Shown here: in pieces, positions 43,521 through 60,847 of the stretch | Layout of the letters: every line of letters begins with the position of its first letter | Position numbering within the stretch: position 1 is the stretch's first letter | From: Asterias amurensis | Taxonomy: Eukaryota; Echinodermata; Asteroidea; Forcipulatida; Asteriidae | Reading direction: 5' to 3' | Assembly (NCBI RefSeq): GCF_032118995.1 | Contig: NC_092661.1 | Coordinates: 1,490,501-1,554,500, forward strand | Length of the DNA stretch: 64,000 nt | The notes under the pieces: model-generated | Told to the model about the DNA's origin: nothing | Databases searched by the model: none | What the model saw: only the letters and a program-made list of their open reading frames with translations | Program-made: the position numbers and the translations under genes

Positions 43521-46500
43521 ATGACGAGTCCGAGTAAAAATGGTGCTTGAATTAATTTACCTCTTATTGGTTTTTTTGTTTACAGGGTTCTCCAGAGGTT
43601 TTTCAGGGAAATTATGGACCCAAGTTTTTCTAGTTTGGCTGAAGCATGTATTTTGAAACAGGATCCAAGAATGATTATTTTCTGCATTGTTTATGTTTTG
43701 CTCTACAAGCTCTCATCGTACAATCGGGGGAGCATTTAAAAAAAACAATTGTGAAAAAAAAAAAATATTTGTTGCCAATCTATCTCAATGAGTGTGTTCA
43801 GCCAAATTTCTGCATTCTTATCTTAGCCTGCATTTTGTGTGTATTTACCTAATCGGCCTTCAGTTATGCGCTTATTTGCGCTAAAATGCACTAATTTGTG
43901 CATGGGAAAATCCATGGCATGCATTGTATTGTTTTCCCTTAGCTGCGTACACAAGGTATTAACATGATTAATGTGTACAGTTTTTAATTTAATATTAATT
44001 ACAAATTTCTTTTCATTTTATTTATTTGCAGTGAAGCGGTTCGGCTACACAGGTTCAAAGACAACTAAAAGCAATACAAGGAATGATGAATGGGATACAA
44101 TAGCCTTAGCAAAACCAATAACAGGTAAGATGTACAATTATGACAATTTATAATGAATATTTAATACCTAGGACAGTTTAATTCCATTCTGATTGGTCTA
44201 GATTGGGTTTAAAGGGCCCTCTGTGCAGTTTGGAGCATTCTGTATGGTTCTATTGATGATTTTTTTTTTATAATAGAAAAAAATAAAAATGTGTTTGCTT
44301 TATTGCTTTGTTGCCTACAAGCAGCGAACGACGTATTCTAAAAAATTAAGGAATGCCAAGAAATAACAATGATACAAAAAAACATAACAGAATCAAAAAC
44401 AGCTAGGTGCCATTTAAAATGCGAATGGGGGAGGGGATAGCACTTTCGCTATTGACCCAATTCACCTGACGTCATCATCAGAATAATATTGGATGGGCCA
44501 TTTTGGTGGTCAATGTCAACGTGTGTTGTTCAGTGAAGTGCGCATTTTAGGTGACGCGGCATTAACATATTAACCAATTGACCACCAACATGGTGAGCGT
44601 GGCATCAGTCGCCGCGTGTGAAGGGGGTGCAAAGGGTCAATATCTATTAACACAGAAAAAGCAAGGGATGATATATGATGAAAAGAAAACAAAGGGGCAG
44701 GGTGTGGAGATAACAGGCTGGTTTAAAGCCATTGAACACTTTCTGAACAGCTGAACAAAAATTAAAAGTTCACAGATTTACAAATAACTCAAAGGCAGTG
44801 GACACTATTGGTAATTACTCAAAATAATTACTATCATAAAACCTTACTTGGTAGCGAGTAATGGGGAGAGGTTGATAGCATAAAACATTGTGATAAACGG
44901 CTCCCTCTGAAGTGAAGTCGTTTTCATGAAAGAAGTAATTTTCCACGAATTTGATTTCGAGACCACAGATTTACAGTAGAATTTGAGGTCTCGAAATCAA
45001 CTATCTGAACGCACACAACTTCGTGTGACAAGGGTGTTTTTTCTTTCATTATTATCTCTCAACTTCGACCGCCAATTGAGCTAAAATTTTCACAGGTTTG
45101 ATATTTTATGCATAAGTTGGGATACATCAAATGAGAAGACTGGTCTTTGACAATTACCAATAGTGTCCACTGCCTTTAACCAACTGAGGCTAACTTGATA
45201 TAACTTTTATCATTTCAGAAACCAAAGAGCTCAGTGTGCTGAACGACACCTGGAGCATTCGCAAGAATGTCTCACTGGAAGGAGGTCTGTTAAAACCAGA
45301 GGGGAACTTGGTTCAGGCTGCCCCCTCTGGGTCGGGGTTCTACTCCCGCCACGGCCAACACAGCTCACTGAAATCATTTGAGGAGTTGAGATCAGCGCCC
45401 GGTTTCAACTCCACGGGGCAAGCTGGAACTTGTAAGTTGCTCAATGTATTTACTTTATTTTATACATTAATTCTGGTTGTGAGGTAGCCAGGGCCCAATT
45501 TCATAGCGCTGCTTAAAGACAGTGGACAGTATTAATTCTTTCTCGAAGAAAACTGCGTCACTTCAGAGGGAGCTTTTTCTCACAATGTTTTATACTATCA
45601 TCCTCTCCCCATTACTCGTAATCAAGAAAGGTTTTATGAGGATAATTGTTTTGAGTAATTACCAATTAGTGTCCACTGCCTTTAACGGTAAGGATGACAT
45701 ATCAAAATCGGAAGCGTTCCAACATTTTTTTTTTTTTTGAGCGCTTAGAGACTTTCTTTTGGAGGGGTGTTGGGCGCTATAGAAATACGGTTGTTATTAT
45801 TATTTAAGCAAATTTTCAAGATTTTTGTAGAAGAGACCTTTGCTAAGGTGCAAGCGTGTTTCACAGGTTAGCAAGAAAATTGAGCGGCCATATTGCGCGC
45901 TAACCGTGGATTTACATTGTTACGTCATTCATTTTCACGCAGTTAGCACTTGAAGGTTAGCGTGCTTTTTCGTGCGCTATCGGTTAGCAGTGCTTTGCAT
46001 TACATATTTATGTTGGTTGCTTGGCTAGTAAAGTGAAGTTCGCTTTTCCAGATCAGGTTTCCTACTTTCATGTTTTAACTTGATTTATACCACTTCTCAC
46101 TACGCAGCAAAAAGCTTCTCGCTGAATCAACAGAGGGCGGGCTACTCGTATTCCCAGCCGGAAGCGGTCAACACGGGTACATCGTTCCCGATGCTGACAT
46201 CGTCCAGCGTTGGAGGGAATCATAATCTCAGTAGATATGGAGAAACAACTCAAGGAGGATCAAACCCAGGGAGGATCCCAGGGGGAGGAGGTAAGGATCA
46301 TGGAATGGCTGCTGATTTCAATTGCAAATTTGTTTGAGGGAGCATTTTTTGAAATTTGGGCACCTCCTGTTCGTGTAAAGGAACGGAACTGTGTGAGCAC
46401 ACAATTTTATAATCTAGTCCCACTTCTGACACCATCTTATGGGTTCATACGTATGTCATATGATTGAGACTAGAGGAAGAGACATTGGATACTTGACTTT

Positions 46501-47235
46501 GTTGTGAACTCTTTGGGTCATTGTTGTTGATATTAATGTGTTTGTATGTTTGTTTGGTTATTGATAAGTCCTTCGATCTATTTTCATAACATGTTTATTT
46601 TATGAGAAGAGTAATATTATTATCTTTTGAATTTTTCTCCTCATGTACTATTTCAAATATCTTTGACTTTATTGTTTTTGTTGTTCTTGTTTAATCCCTT
46701 GATCCACTTCTAAATTGATTTTTGCATTTTATAGATTCCTTGTCATATTTCCAGTGTATTTCTTGTTTGTTCTCATTTGATCATCTTCATGTTATTTAAT
46801 AACCAATTGCTAGTGATAATTTGGCTTATAGAGTTTCCAATGAACAGGTGGTGTGAGCTTTGAAACCTTTGCAGTGTGTTTCGGTATTAAGAAAAAGAAC
46901 TGATGATGTTTAGGTTAAACCAGCAGTTCCTCTCACAACAAGAGATTTGTGTGCATAATGTAGTGTTACAGTTGACAGTCATGACATTCTGCCCACAAGA
47001 CGTACTTAAATCTTCTTTCTGATTATTTTGACCTCAGAAAACTCACCTTTTCAAGATGTAGTAGTAATAATTTCTTTCTAATAATAGTTTTGTTGCTTTC
47101 GACTGTAAATCTTTGTATGTTCTCCCTAATTGCATGAATTGTCATTTTACTTTCTTTTCACTGGATAGGCCTATGTCATTGTATTTGTTTACACTGTATC
47201 TATGCTTAAGAATGATTAGCGCATTAAAAATGCAA

Positions 47236-47268
<33 letters not shown>

Positions 47269-47664
47269 GAAAGGTCAGCAAAATGGTTATGTTACCTTAC
47301 CGTGTTATTTACATTTTGTGGTTTGATGTTTTCTATGCTGAGTTTTATTGAATCTTCCCTCTAATGCTTGCTTCAATTTAGGTTTTAGTAATGTTTTTAT
47401 TGTAGAATGCGTCCATGTGTTGTTAGCGCTTGTATTTAATCAAACCAAACTTTGTATTGTCCTATATATAAATAAATAAGTAAATAATTATCCACTTTGA
47501 ATAATTGTTATTTGATTATTGACACTGTTTCCTCTTTTTTCGCAGTGGGTAAAGCGGCACAACTAGGCATGAATAAACCGGGTCAATTCGGCAACAGCTC
47601 CCCACAGCTCAGCAGTAACCGAACCTCATCATCCGGAAGCGGGAAACAGTGGCCGAGTTTCTGA
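43521..47664 (+). CDS. Unrecognised 206-residue Ser/Gly-rich protein
   Basis: I do not recognise the family. Five exons fit by splice signals and phase: 43521-43533, 44032-44124, 45219-45431, 46108-46290 and 47546-47664, totalling 621 nt with a stop at 47662-47664. Exon 1 holds only four full codons plus one base (MTSP then a split Met), so the start is inferred from the phase match and not from homology. The N-terminal third has KRFGYTGSK, then NDEWDTIALAKP and LNDTWSIRKN. The rest is rich in Ser, Gly, Gln and Asn with several short aromatic motifs, and the protein ends GKQWPSF. It has no signal peptide, membrane segment or cysteine cluster and is probably largely disordered. Third positions in the exons are G/C-richer than surrounding DNA, supporting real coding. 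An upstream ATG (43516) gives a two-codon frame ending across the main start. Confidence 0.6.
44722..44790. mobile_element. MITE family 2 fragment abutting family 1
   Basis: It begins TTAAAGCCATTGAACACTTT and contains AGTTCACAGATTTACAAATA, then stops abruptly at the family-1 element starting 44791, implying disruption or end-to-end insertion. Confidence 0.65.
44791..45179. mobile_element. MITE family 1, full copy
   Basis: Ends AAAGGCAGTGGACACTATTG and the inverse with TTTAA. It has all internal landmarks and lies in the intron before the 45219 exon. Confidence 0.85.
45489..45800. mobile_element. Nested pair: family 1 deletion copy inside a family 7 element
   Basis: A family-7 end (GGGCCCAATTTCATAGCGCTG) is interrupted at 45513 by a shortened family-1 element (45513-45685, TTAA at both ends, interior largely lost). 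Sequence ending GGCGCTATAGAAATACGG follows. The order shows that family 1 inserted after family 7. Confidence 0.65.
46890..47270 (+). mobile_element. Probable LINE 3' end
   Basis: A stretch including AGAAAACTCACCTTTTCAAG and ending GCGCATTAAAAATGCAAATT followed by ten ATT units resembles the 3' tail of a non-LTR element. No coding motif is clear. It lies in the last intron of the 43521 gene. Confidence 0.4.
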
Positions 47665-48344
47665 CAGCAGCTTGAAAAGTTTGAAAGTCTAAAAAGTATT
47701 CAGCGGTGTGAGATAGTGCTATGAAAAGCGCTTGATTCAGAGATTTGCAATGAGTGATTTGCAACAATATAGCCCCTGTTATTATATTTGTTTTCACCTG
47801 TAATTTGCTAGCTTAATGCGTTGCTGGCCTAATTTTATGGTGGCTTGATATGAACATGTATCATTGGGGCCATTCAGAATTGTCAATGCTTAAAATTTCG
47901 AAATTGTGGGTGAGTGGGCCAAAAGAAATGACCGAAAATCAAGATTCAGTTCCTAGTTAATTCTTTGTAGAAAATTACTGATGTTTGATTTGATTTGAAA
48001 TATCTGGTTCATTGAAGGCATTAATTCTGTCTTCAGAGTACAGATTTGATTATAAAGTCATTCAATGTTTAAAAAACAGTTTGGGGTAGGTAAAAAAAAA
48101 AAAAAAATTGAACAAAAAAAATCTTTGACAATTCTGATTTGCCCCAAAAGGCCCTTTCACTATAACAGAGGTCCTTGATGGTATGTAGACCAGACTTTGA
48201 CCAATGTCCCTTGTTTTTTCACTATGAGAATAATGATTTCCCCATAGCAAAGGTCCTTGTTTATTATTGCATGGTAATTGTTGGACATGCAGTAGCTAGC
48301 TGCTTAGGTCGAGACACTGGCCTGCCTTGATCATGATGACCCTC

Positions 48345-48728
48345 TTAAAGACACTGGACATTATTGGTAATTGTCAAAGACCAGTCTTCTCACTTGGTGT
48401 ATCTCACCATATGCATAAAATAACAAACCTGTGAAAATTTGAGCTCAATTGGTCGTCGAGGTTGCGAGATAATAAATAGTGAAAGAAAAAACACCCTTGT
48501 CACACGAAGTTGTATGCTTTCAGATGCTTGATTTTGAATTTAATTTTGAGGTCTTTGAAATCAAATTCGTGGAAAATTACTTCTTTCTCGAAAACTATGT
48601 TACTTCAGAGGGAGCCGTTTCTCACAATGTTTTATACCATATCAACCTCTCCCCATTACTCATTACCAAGTAAAGTTTTATGCTAATAAATATTTTGAGT
48701 TATTACCAATAGTGTCCACTGCCTTTAA
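48345..48728. mobile_element. MITE family 1, full copy (reverse)
   Basis: Ends AGACACTGGACATTATTGG and the inverse of AGGCAGTGGACACTATTGG, with TTAA at both edges. Internal landmarks are in reverse order relative to the 949 copy. Confidence 0.85.
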
Positions 48729-49227
48729 TTTGCGTTTTTATTTTATTTTGGGTTGACAAAAAAACTACAGATCATTGTTGTATATAATTCTAATATGAAT
48801 TTTCTATCAAATTGTGTTTATATTTAATTAATTTATATTAATTGTGCTTGCTGTGTGTTTGTGGTTTATTCATATCATATTAATTTTAGATTTTATTTTT
48901 TTGAAATCATTCCCTGTAAATATAATTGTTATAGATTTTTTTCGAGACATCTACTCTGCAGTTCTCTCACTAGTCTTGTGTATTTTGTTGGTGATATATT
49001 TTTACTGTGTACATTTGTGATGAGTATATTTAAGGACAGTAATTCTGCCACCAAGGGAAAGTTTTTATAGTGAAATTACTATCATCTTTCCTACCAAGAT
49101 TCGTTAATGAAACTGGTTAACAAAAAAAATCTTCACAGAGCTGCAAGTACAACATTTCTACATGTAGTATAAGCATTGAGGAAGGCAGACCTAAGTATTT
49201 TTTTGCAACTGAAATGTAATGTTCAAC

Positions 49228-49365
49228 TGCCTCTAGCTAACGAGGAATCTTGGTGGTCTGTAGTAAGATACTGCTCTAGAATTGCGAATGTCATGGGTTT
49301 GAATCCCACCTGAGTAAAGTGCTAACACACATCGGTGTGGAGGGGTAAAGGGTAAAAACCAAAAT
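49228..49365 (+). mobile_element. tRNA-related SINE (family S3), second copy
   Basis: AATCTTGGTGGTCTGTAGTA, the B-box GGGTTTGAATCCCACCTGAG, then ACACACATCGGTGTGGAGGG and a GTAAAAACCAAAATTAATA tail. Confidence 0.65.
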
Positions 49366-49882
49366 TAATATTCCTTATCCCAGATGCAAATTTAACATGA
49401 GACTGCCCAAGGCGGAGGCTATAGGCCTACTAGTTCTTGGTCAAAATAAAAGGTTAAGTAATAACCTTTACCCAGTCAAGCTCAAAACAGACCCAACCAA
49501 ACAGTCCACGTAATACAAGAACGTGCCTATTTGGCATCGCTGAATGCCACAACAAACTCTCCATTGTTCACTGGTTGAAATATCAAGGAGCAGGGACCCT
49601 GATCTGTGGTGTTTGGTTACCATGCCGTTCATGCATGGATACCAGTTTGTTTGATCTCCTCCTGTGTACGCTAACGAGGTAAACAAACATAATACTACGT
49701 CGACGGATTATGTTGCCAAAGCAAGCAGGAATAAGTTCACTGCCAGGGTTGAATCTTTCAAAAGCTGCTATTTGAAGCAAATATGAACTCTCTAACATGT
49801 CTAAAAGGTCGGTTTCAAAAATGCTTTTGGAGATAATCCAGCAATGCTGTAGAAAAAAATAGTCATTAATTTGAATGACCTT

Positions 49883-49955
49883 AAATGCACTGGACACCTT
49901 TGGTAATTGTAAAAGGCTAGTATTCTCACTTGGTGTATCCCAGTAGTTTTAAAAA
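49883..49955. mobile_element. MITE family 1 fragment
   Basis: It keeps TTAAATGCACTGGACACCTT and TATTCTCACTTGGTGTATCC only. Confidence 0.55.
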
Positions 49956-50073
49956 CAACTCAACATTTATCATTTTTTGTGTGTGCTGTGATTGTTTGGC
50001 TCTCGGTTTGCTGACTCAGTATTATAGTTATTAAGTGTTCACATGTTTTTTTGTAAAAAAAACACTACGTATA

Positions 50074-50098
50074 CATGTACATGTACATGTACATGTAG
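50074..50098. repeat. (ACATGT)n self-complementary microsatellite
   Basis: Four to five units of TACATG form a perfectly self-complementary run. Confidence 0.85.
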
Positions 50099-50463
50099 GT
50101 AAAATAAACTGTTTTATATGAAAGGAATATAAATAGATTGTGTGTATAAAGGGGGATTTTTATAACTGTTTTCCCTATGGGAAAATCATAGAGTCTTTTG
50201 GAAGATTTCGAAAGGGGCAACAAAGCCAAGACTAGGGCAATTAGGGGGACCCGGGGAATACCATTTAGGCAAAAGCTTAGTGGAAAACTGTTCGGCAGAG
50301 GACGGGTAACCATGTGTGCCTGATGGTGTATATTATCTTCAAGTACGCGCTAATCATCCAATCAGATTGGCAGAATAGAGTGGTGATAAAAAACCTATAT
50401 TGCACGGCTAATATCACTACCATGCGTCTTGTGTGTTCTATGTCACGCGCCAAGTTTGCTTGA

Positions 50464-50617
50464 AGATAAATACGTTATCACACGCGCGCTCGTGGAAATA
50501 CGGAAAATATAGCGCGTCTGCGTCCCTTATCCAACTCGGCCTTCAGCCTCGTTGGATATGGGACGCAGAAGCGCTATATTTTTCCGTATTTCACTCGAGC
50601 TTGTGTGATAACTTATA
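50464..50617. mobile_element. Palindromic MITE (GTTATCACAC ends)
   Basis: Inverted arms GTTATCACACGCGCGCTCGT and its imperfect inverse ACTCGAGCTTGTGTGATAAC enclose a second pair, TATAGCGC...TGCGTCCC. It is about 150 bp and non-coding. Confidence 0.75.
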
Positions 50618-50826
50618 GTATCAGCAATTCACAGTTGCCTTTTAATACACTTTGATACGCACACTTGATTGTATATATGTATTTTCTAGTTGAGGTTTAT
50701 TGAATACGTTTCAATATCTGCAGTGCATCATTCGATTCACTTAAAGAAAAATATATTGTGTTTTAAAGAAGTGAGAAACTGAATTAGAGAGACCTGGCTT
50801 GATTTCACAAAGCGTTAAGATTTATC

Positions 50827-51207
50827 TTAAAGGCATTGGACACTATTGGTAATTGTCAAAGACTAGCCTTCACAGTTGGTGTATCTCAACAAATAAATAA
50901 AATAGCAAACCTGTGAAAGTTTGAGCTCAATCGGTCATCGAACTTGCGAGATGATAATGAAAGAAAAAATACCCTTGTCACACGAAGTTGTATGCGTTTA
51001 GATAGTTGATTTCGAGACCTCAAGTTCTAAACTTGAGGTCTCAAAATCAAATTCGTGGAAAATAACTTCTTTCTCGAAAACTTTGGGAGCCATTTCTCAC
51101 AATGTTTTATACCATCAACCTCTCCCTATTACTTGTCACCATAAAGAAAGGTTTTTTTACGCTAATAATTATTTTGAGTAATTACCAATAGTGTCCACTG
51201 CCTTTAA
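50827..51207. mobile_element. MITE family 1, full copy (reverse)
   Basis: Ends AAAGGCATTGGACACTATTG and the inverse, TTAA flanks, full internal landmarks. Confidence 0.85.
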
Positions 51208-51528
51208 AGGCAAAATGAACCTTTAGTTTTTGGATCTGCTTGATTGTTCTAATCTTAGATCGCTTCACACTTGCGATCAATCTATGCTCTTGTGAAGACC
51301 TGCTAGTGAGCCTCGACCTAACTGTAGTTTCTTAATTTTCGTATTTGATCAGTTAGTGAATTGTTCTGGGAGAATTAGATATGAAAACTATATTTGTTTG
51401 CTTGTTGAAAAACAAACACCAGACTCGGCTGCTGGCTTCAATTGGATTTGAACTTACTGTCCCCTACTTGTTAATTTAAATTTAATCTAAAAAGCACTCA
51501 AAACCAAAGAGAAGTTTTGATGTTGCAT

Positions 51529-51910
51529 TTAAGCCATAATACACTTTCGGTACAGAAAAAAAGAAAAAAGTTCACAGATTTACAAATAATTTACAGGGTT
51601 TACAGAAGGTAATGGTGAAAGACTTCTCTTCAAATATTGTTCCATGAAATGCTTTACTTTTCATGCTTTTTGAGAAAACATTAAAACAATACCAATTAGC
51701 GATAGCGAGAATTACAGATTTATTTTAAACACATGTCATGACACGGCGAAACGCGTGGAAACAAGAGTGGGTTTTCCCGTTATTTTCTCCCGACTCCGAT
51801 GACCGATTGAGCCTAAATTTTCACAGGTTTGTTTTTTTATATATAAGTTGTGATACACGAAGTGTGGGACTTGGACAATACTTTTTACCTAAAGTGTATA
51901 ATGGCTATAA
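51529..51910. mobile_element. MITE family 2 copy (reverse)
   Basis: It starts TTAAGCCATAATACACTTTC and ends AAGTGTATAATGGCTATAA. The interior includes ATTGAGCCTAAATTTTCACA and GTGATACACGAAGTGTGGG. Confidence 0.8.
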
Positions 51911-52104
51911 AAAATGACAAATCCCTTTTACAGTTCTGCTGTGCACAGCTGTGTTCATAGAAATGTTGTAATAATTATGAAACAATTTGAAATTGTTACA
52001 GTTGTATTATATTTTTGTAGAAAGATGTTGACATCAAATAACAATTTGTTTTCATAGAAATCTATAAAGATCTTGTGTTTGACTGCTTGTTTTTCTTATT
52101 CCAT

Positions 52105-52345
52105 TCTTATTCCGATGGCAGTTTATTAACTTGCGCAAAAAAAATACTGACTTACGCCATCAAAATCGAGTGTGTAAGTTGCGCAATTTTTGTGGCGCAA
52201 CTTTCAGACTTGTGCTACTTTAGACATAGTGTAACTTTCGTGAAATTTCGTGAAATTGACTGAACTCGACTATGAATTAGTGGCGCAACTTTACCATTGC
52301 GCAAGTGGACTTACGCAGCGGCGTAAAGTTTTGTGAAGTTGGCTG
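52105..52345. repeat. Inverted-repeat stretch rich in GCGCAACTT
   Basis: Several forward and inverted copies of GTTGCGCAA / TTGCGCAAGT-type words spread over about 240 bp suggest a decayed palindromic element. Boundaries are not clear. Confidence 0.4.
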
Positions 52346-53130
52346 CTGGTCATTTATGTTGGTAACAGAACTTAACAGTAATAAAAATGGGCATACATGT
52401 AATTTGTATGTATTCGGTATGTATTCGGGAAAAATTAATCAAGAACAAGGGATGACCTTAACATGGAATAGGCTGTAATAGGTTTTTCATGCTAATTGGT
52501 TAAAGATGCTATGTCAGATTTTTGGCCCCAAACATTAAAAAATAGATTTGTTTGAGTGAATGGTATTTCAAAGAGTATCACCCGCTCTAACGTAACTTTT
52601 ACTTTTAATGGTCAGGAATCATGACAAAAATTTAAAACGTTTCTTATAAAACACATAAGAATTGGTCACGTGATATATTGTCGGGATCCCGACAAAAACT
52701 AATTTTGAGCACTTCATTTCACTGCTACTAATAATTGGCGGACTTTTTCGAGCAATGGCTCAAATGAAAGCTTGTAACTTTCTCGACCCTCATCAAAATA
52801 CCTATTGAATTTTAAATCAAAATTTTGGGGTCAAATCGGCCAAAAATCTGACATACATGTAGCATCTTAAACAATTTTCCATATCTTTTTTGAGGGCAAA
52901 ACAAAATTGGAAATTTGAAGTAGAATGTCAAGAGTCCAATTTCAATTTCATAGAATTCTGCTCTTATTGGCAATCATTTTGTGCACTCCTAGGGCACCAA
53001 AAGCGCAGTATTTCCTGTTAGTAGAGCCTCGAAATTGGGGCCAGTTCTGCTCTAAAGTGGGCCCCCTACCAAGAGGACCATGAATTGGATTCAAACCCAA
53101 TGACCAATTGCCATCATAACTTAAATCCAA
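52346..53130. other. Gene-free stretch
   Basis: No gene or repeat family was recognised apart from scattered simple sequence. Confidence 0.4.
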
Positions 53131-53511
53131 TTAAAGGCAGTGGACACTATTGGTAATTACTCAAAATATTTATTAGCATAAAACCTTTCTTGGTGACAAG
53201 TAATGGGGAGAGGTTGATGGTATAAAAATTGTGAGAAACGGCTCCCTCTGAAGTGCCATAGTTTTCGAGAAAGAATTTTTTTTCCAAGACTTTGATTTCG
53301 AGACCTCAGGTTTAGAACTAGAGGTCTCAAAATCAACCATCTAAATGCACACAACTTCGTGCGACGCAAGGGTGTTTTTCTTTCATTATCTCGCAACTTT
53401 GATGACCAATTGAGCTCAAATTTTCACAGGTTTGTCATTTTATGCATATGTTGAGATACACCAACTGTGAAGGCTAGTCTTTGACAATTACCAAGTGTCC
53501 ATTGCCTTTAA
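53131..53511. mobile_element. MITE family 1, full copy
   Basis: Left TTAAAGGCAGTGGACACTAT, right AAGTGTCCATTGCCTTTAA, full internal landmarks in the same order as the 949 copy. Confidence 0.85.
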
Positions 53512-54922
53512 CACTAGACCACTTAGCCCCAACAGGTTAAATCTTAGGACAACATGGAAATAACACAAACAAACGGCAAAAAGTATTTAACTTCTTAATA
53601 AATAATTTGTTTTAATCATATCCATTTTTTTTTCAAAAAAGCAATTTGGTGTACAAACTAAAAACAGCCTATTGCTGAAAGAACATTGGATTAGGACTAA
53701 ATGTATCTGTGAGGGCAAAGATGGTTCTTGTGATTGATTTAGCGTTGTGCGCTACATACTTGGCAGCACAGGCTGTATACTTCTCTTGTATCCGAGATGA
53801 TTTAGCAGCTCTATGAAATTGGGCCAAGATCTTCCCCCTTCAGTTTTAAGTTCCATTGACTAAGTAACATTGAGTAACATTTCCTCCATTTATACCAAAG
53901 ATTAAAAACATTTCTAAAAACTTAGCAATATTATGATCATGCAGGACTGGAATTTCATCTTTGAGAGGGCGAGGCCATTTCAAAGGGCACTTCCATCGAA
54001 AAATGGTGGTTCAGTGGTTAGACTTCAGGGCTTGCTATCAAATGGTTGTAGGTTCGATTCCGACCAGGCCAATCACTGATTTTACAGTGATGAGAAGTAC
54101 ATGTGTATGTCGTCTAGTTTGAATCACAAATTCTTGATTTGTGCAATTAATCATAGACGTTCTATAATCATAGACGTTCAACCAATGTTTTACGAGACAG
54201 ATTGTCTGTTGCCAGCTTGGTGTTTATTTCCCCTTGTGGGAGTCTGCCAAGTTTGCTTGAAGGGAATATGGTATAAGCATACAAAAACACTGAAAACATC
54301 TTTGAAAGTATATTGACCCCTTGCACGCACGTCACATGCGGCGACTGTGCCATGCTCACCATTTTGGTGGTCAATAGGTTTACTTGTAAACGCTGCGTCG
54401 CCTAAAATGAGCACTTCACTGAATAATGCACAGTAGCATTGCCCACCAGTATGGCGCATCCAAGATTATTCTGATGATGACGTCAGGTGAATTGGGGCAA
54501 TTGGGAAACCTTTGAAGGGCCAAGACCAGGGCAACAGAAAGCCATGGCCTCCGTGGAATTCCAGACCTGATCATCATGACACATCACACCCTTATAATTA
54601 AGCCCACTCCCGATTACAATGGATAATTATTACAATATCTTTCTGGTATTAATGACACCAAAGGTACCCACTCAATTGCCTAGCACTGTGACCCACAGCG
54701 TTCTCCCCTTAAAAATGCCCAGTTTATGCTTCCTGCAAATGCTAAGCGAATTTTGACATCACATCGCTGTTTTCGCATTGAATTTTTATGCAGGAGTTAA
54801 ACACAGTTCAACGGTTGCGAAGTTGTGACGTCAAAATTCATATCACATTCGCATTCGCAGGAACTATGAACCGGGCTTAATACAGCTTTATGTACTATTT
54901 TTACACGTTATGTTTTAACAGT
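53512..54922. other. Gene-free stretch 3' of PDHA1
   Basis: It holds a tRNA-like fragment near 54005-54070 (GTGGTTCAGTGGTTAGACTT then GTAGGTTCGATTCCGACC) and pieces of the TGCCCTTG repeat. No gene was recognised. Confidence 0.45.
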
Positions 54923-60447
<5,525 letters not shown>

Positions 60448-60847
60448 AATTGCAGCAATCAAAGTTAATAAATTACCCCTAAAAAAGTTACTAAACCAAA
60501 GAAAGAATTTCACTTTTGTCAATCCGTTCGCCGGCCTCAATGACCTCTGACCTCGTATGACCTAAATAATCTGATGATTTCCCACAACCTTGTGTGTTTC
60601 GTCGCTCGAATTTGGGAGCGAAGTTGCAGAAAAGGCTTAATTTTCACAACTATCCATGTGATTAGTGCATCATCAGCGGGGATTGGTACACAACATGGAT
60701 AGATGTGAATGATGAACAAATTCCGGCAGTCAATACGAGAAAATGGAGCTGCGTAAATTTATTTGAGTTGAGAGAGTTTATCAGTTTATCATCTGAACTT
60801 CCCTTTTATTTTTACCCTTTCAACCCAGAGGCTCAGTCATACATTAA
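60448..60847. promoter_or_regulatory. Shared divergent promoter region of PDHA1 and MAP3K
   Basis: The two start codons face away from each other across 400 bp. The interval holds a CCAAT box (ATTGG near 60676-60680 on the plus strand) and a cluster of three nuclear-receptor half-sites. There is no obvious TATA box close to either gene. Joint regulation is inference. Confidence 0.6.
60541..60563 (-). promoter_or_regulatory. Nuclear-receptor half-site cluster (DR1 + DR4)
   Basis: Three exact TGACCT half-sites lie at 60541-60546, 60548-60553 and 60558-60563. The first two are spaced by one base (DR1, the HNF4/PPAR-RXR type). The last two are spaced by four (DR4). The cluster is about 95 bp from the PDHA1 ATG. 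Confidence 0.5.
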
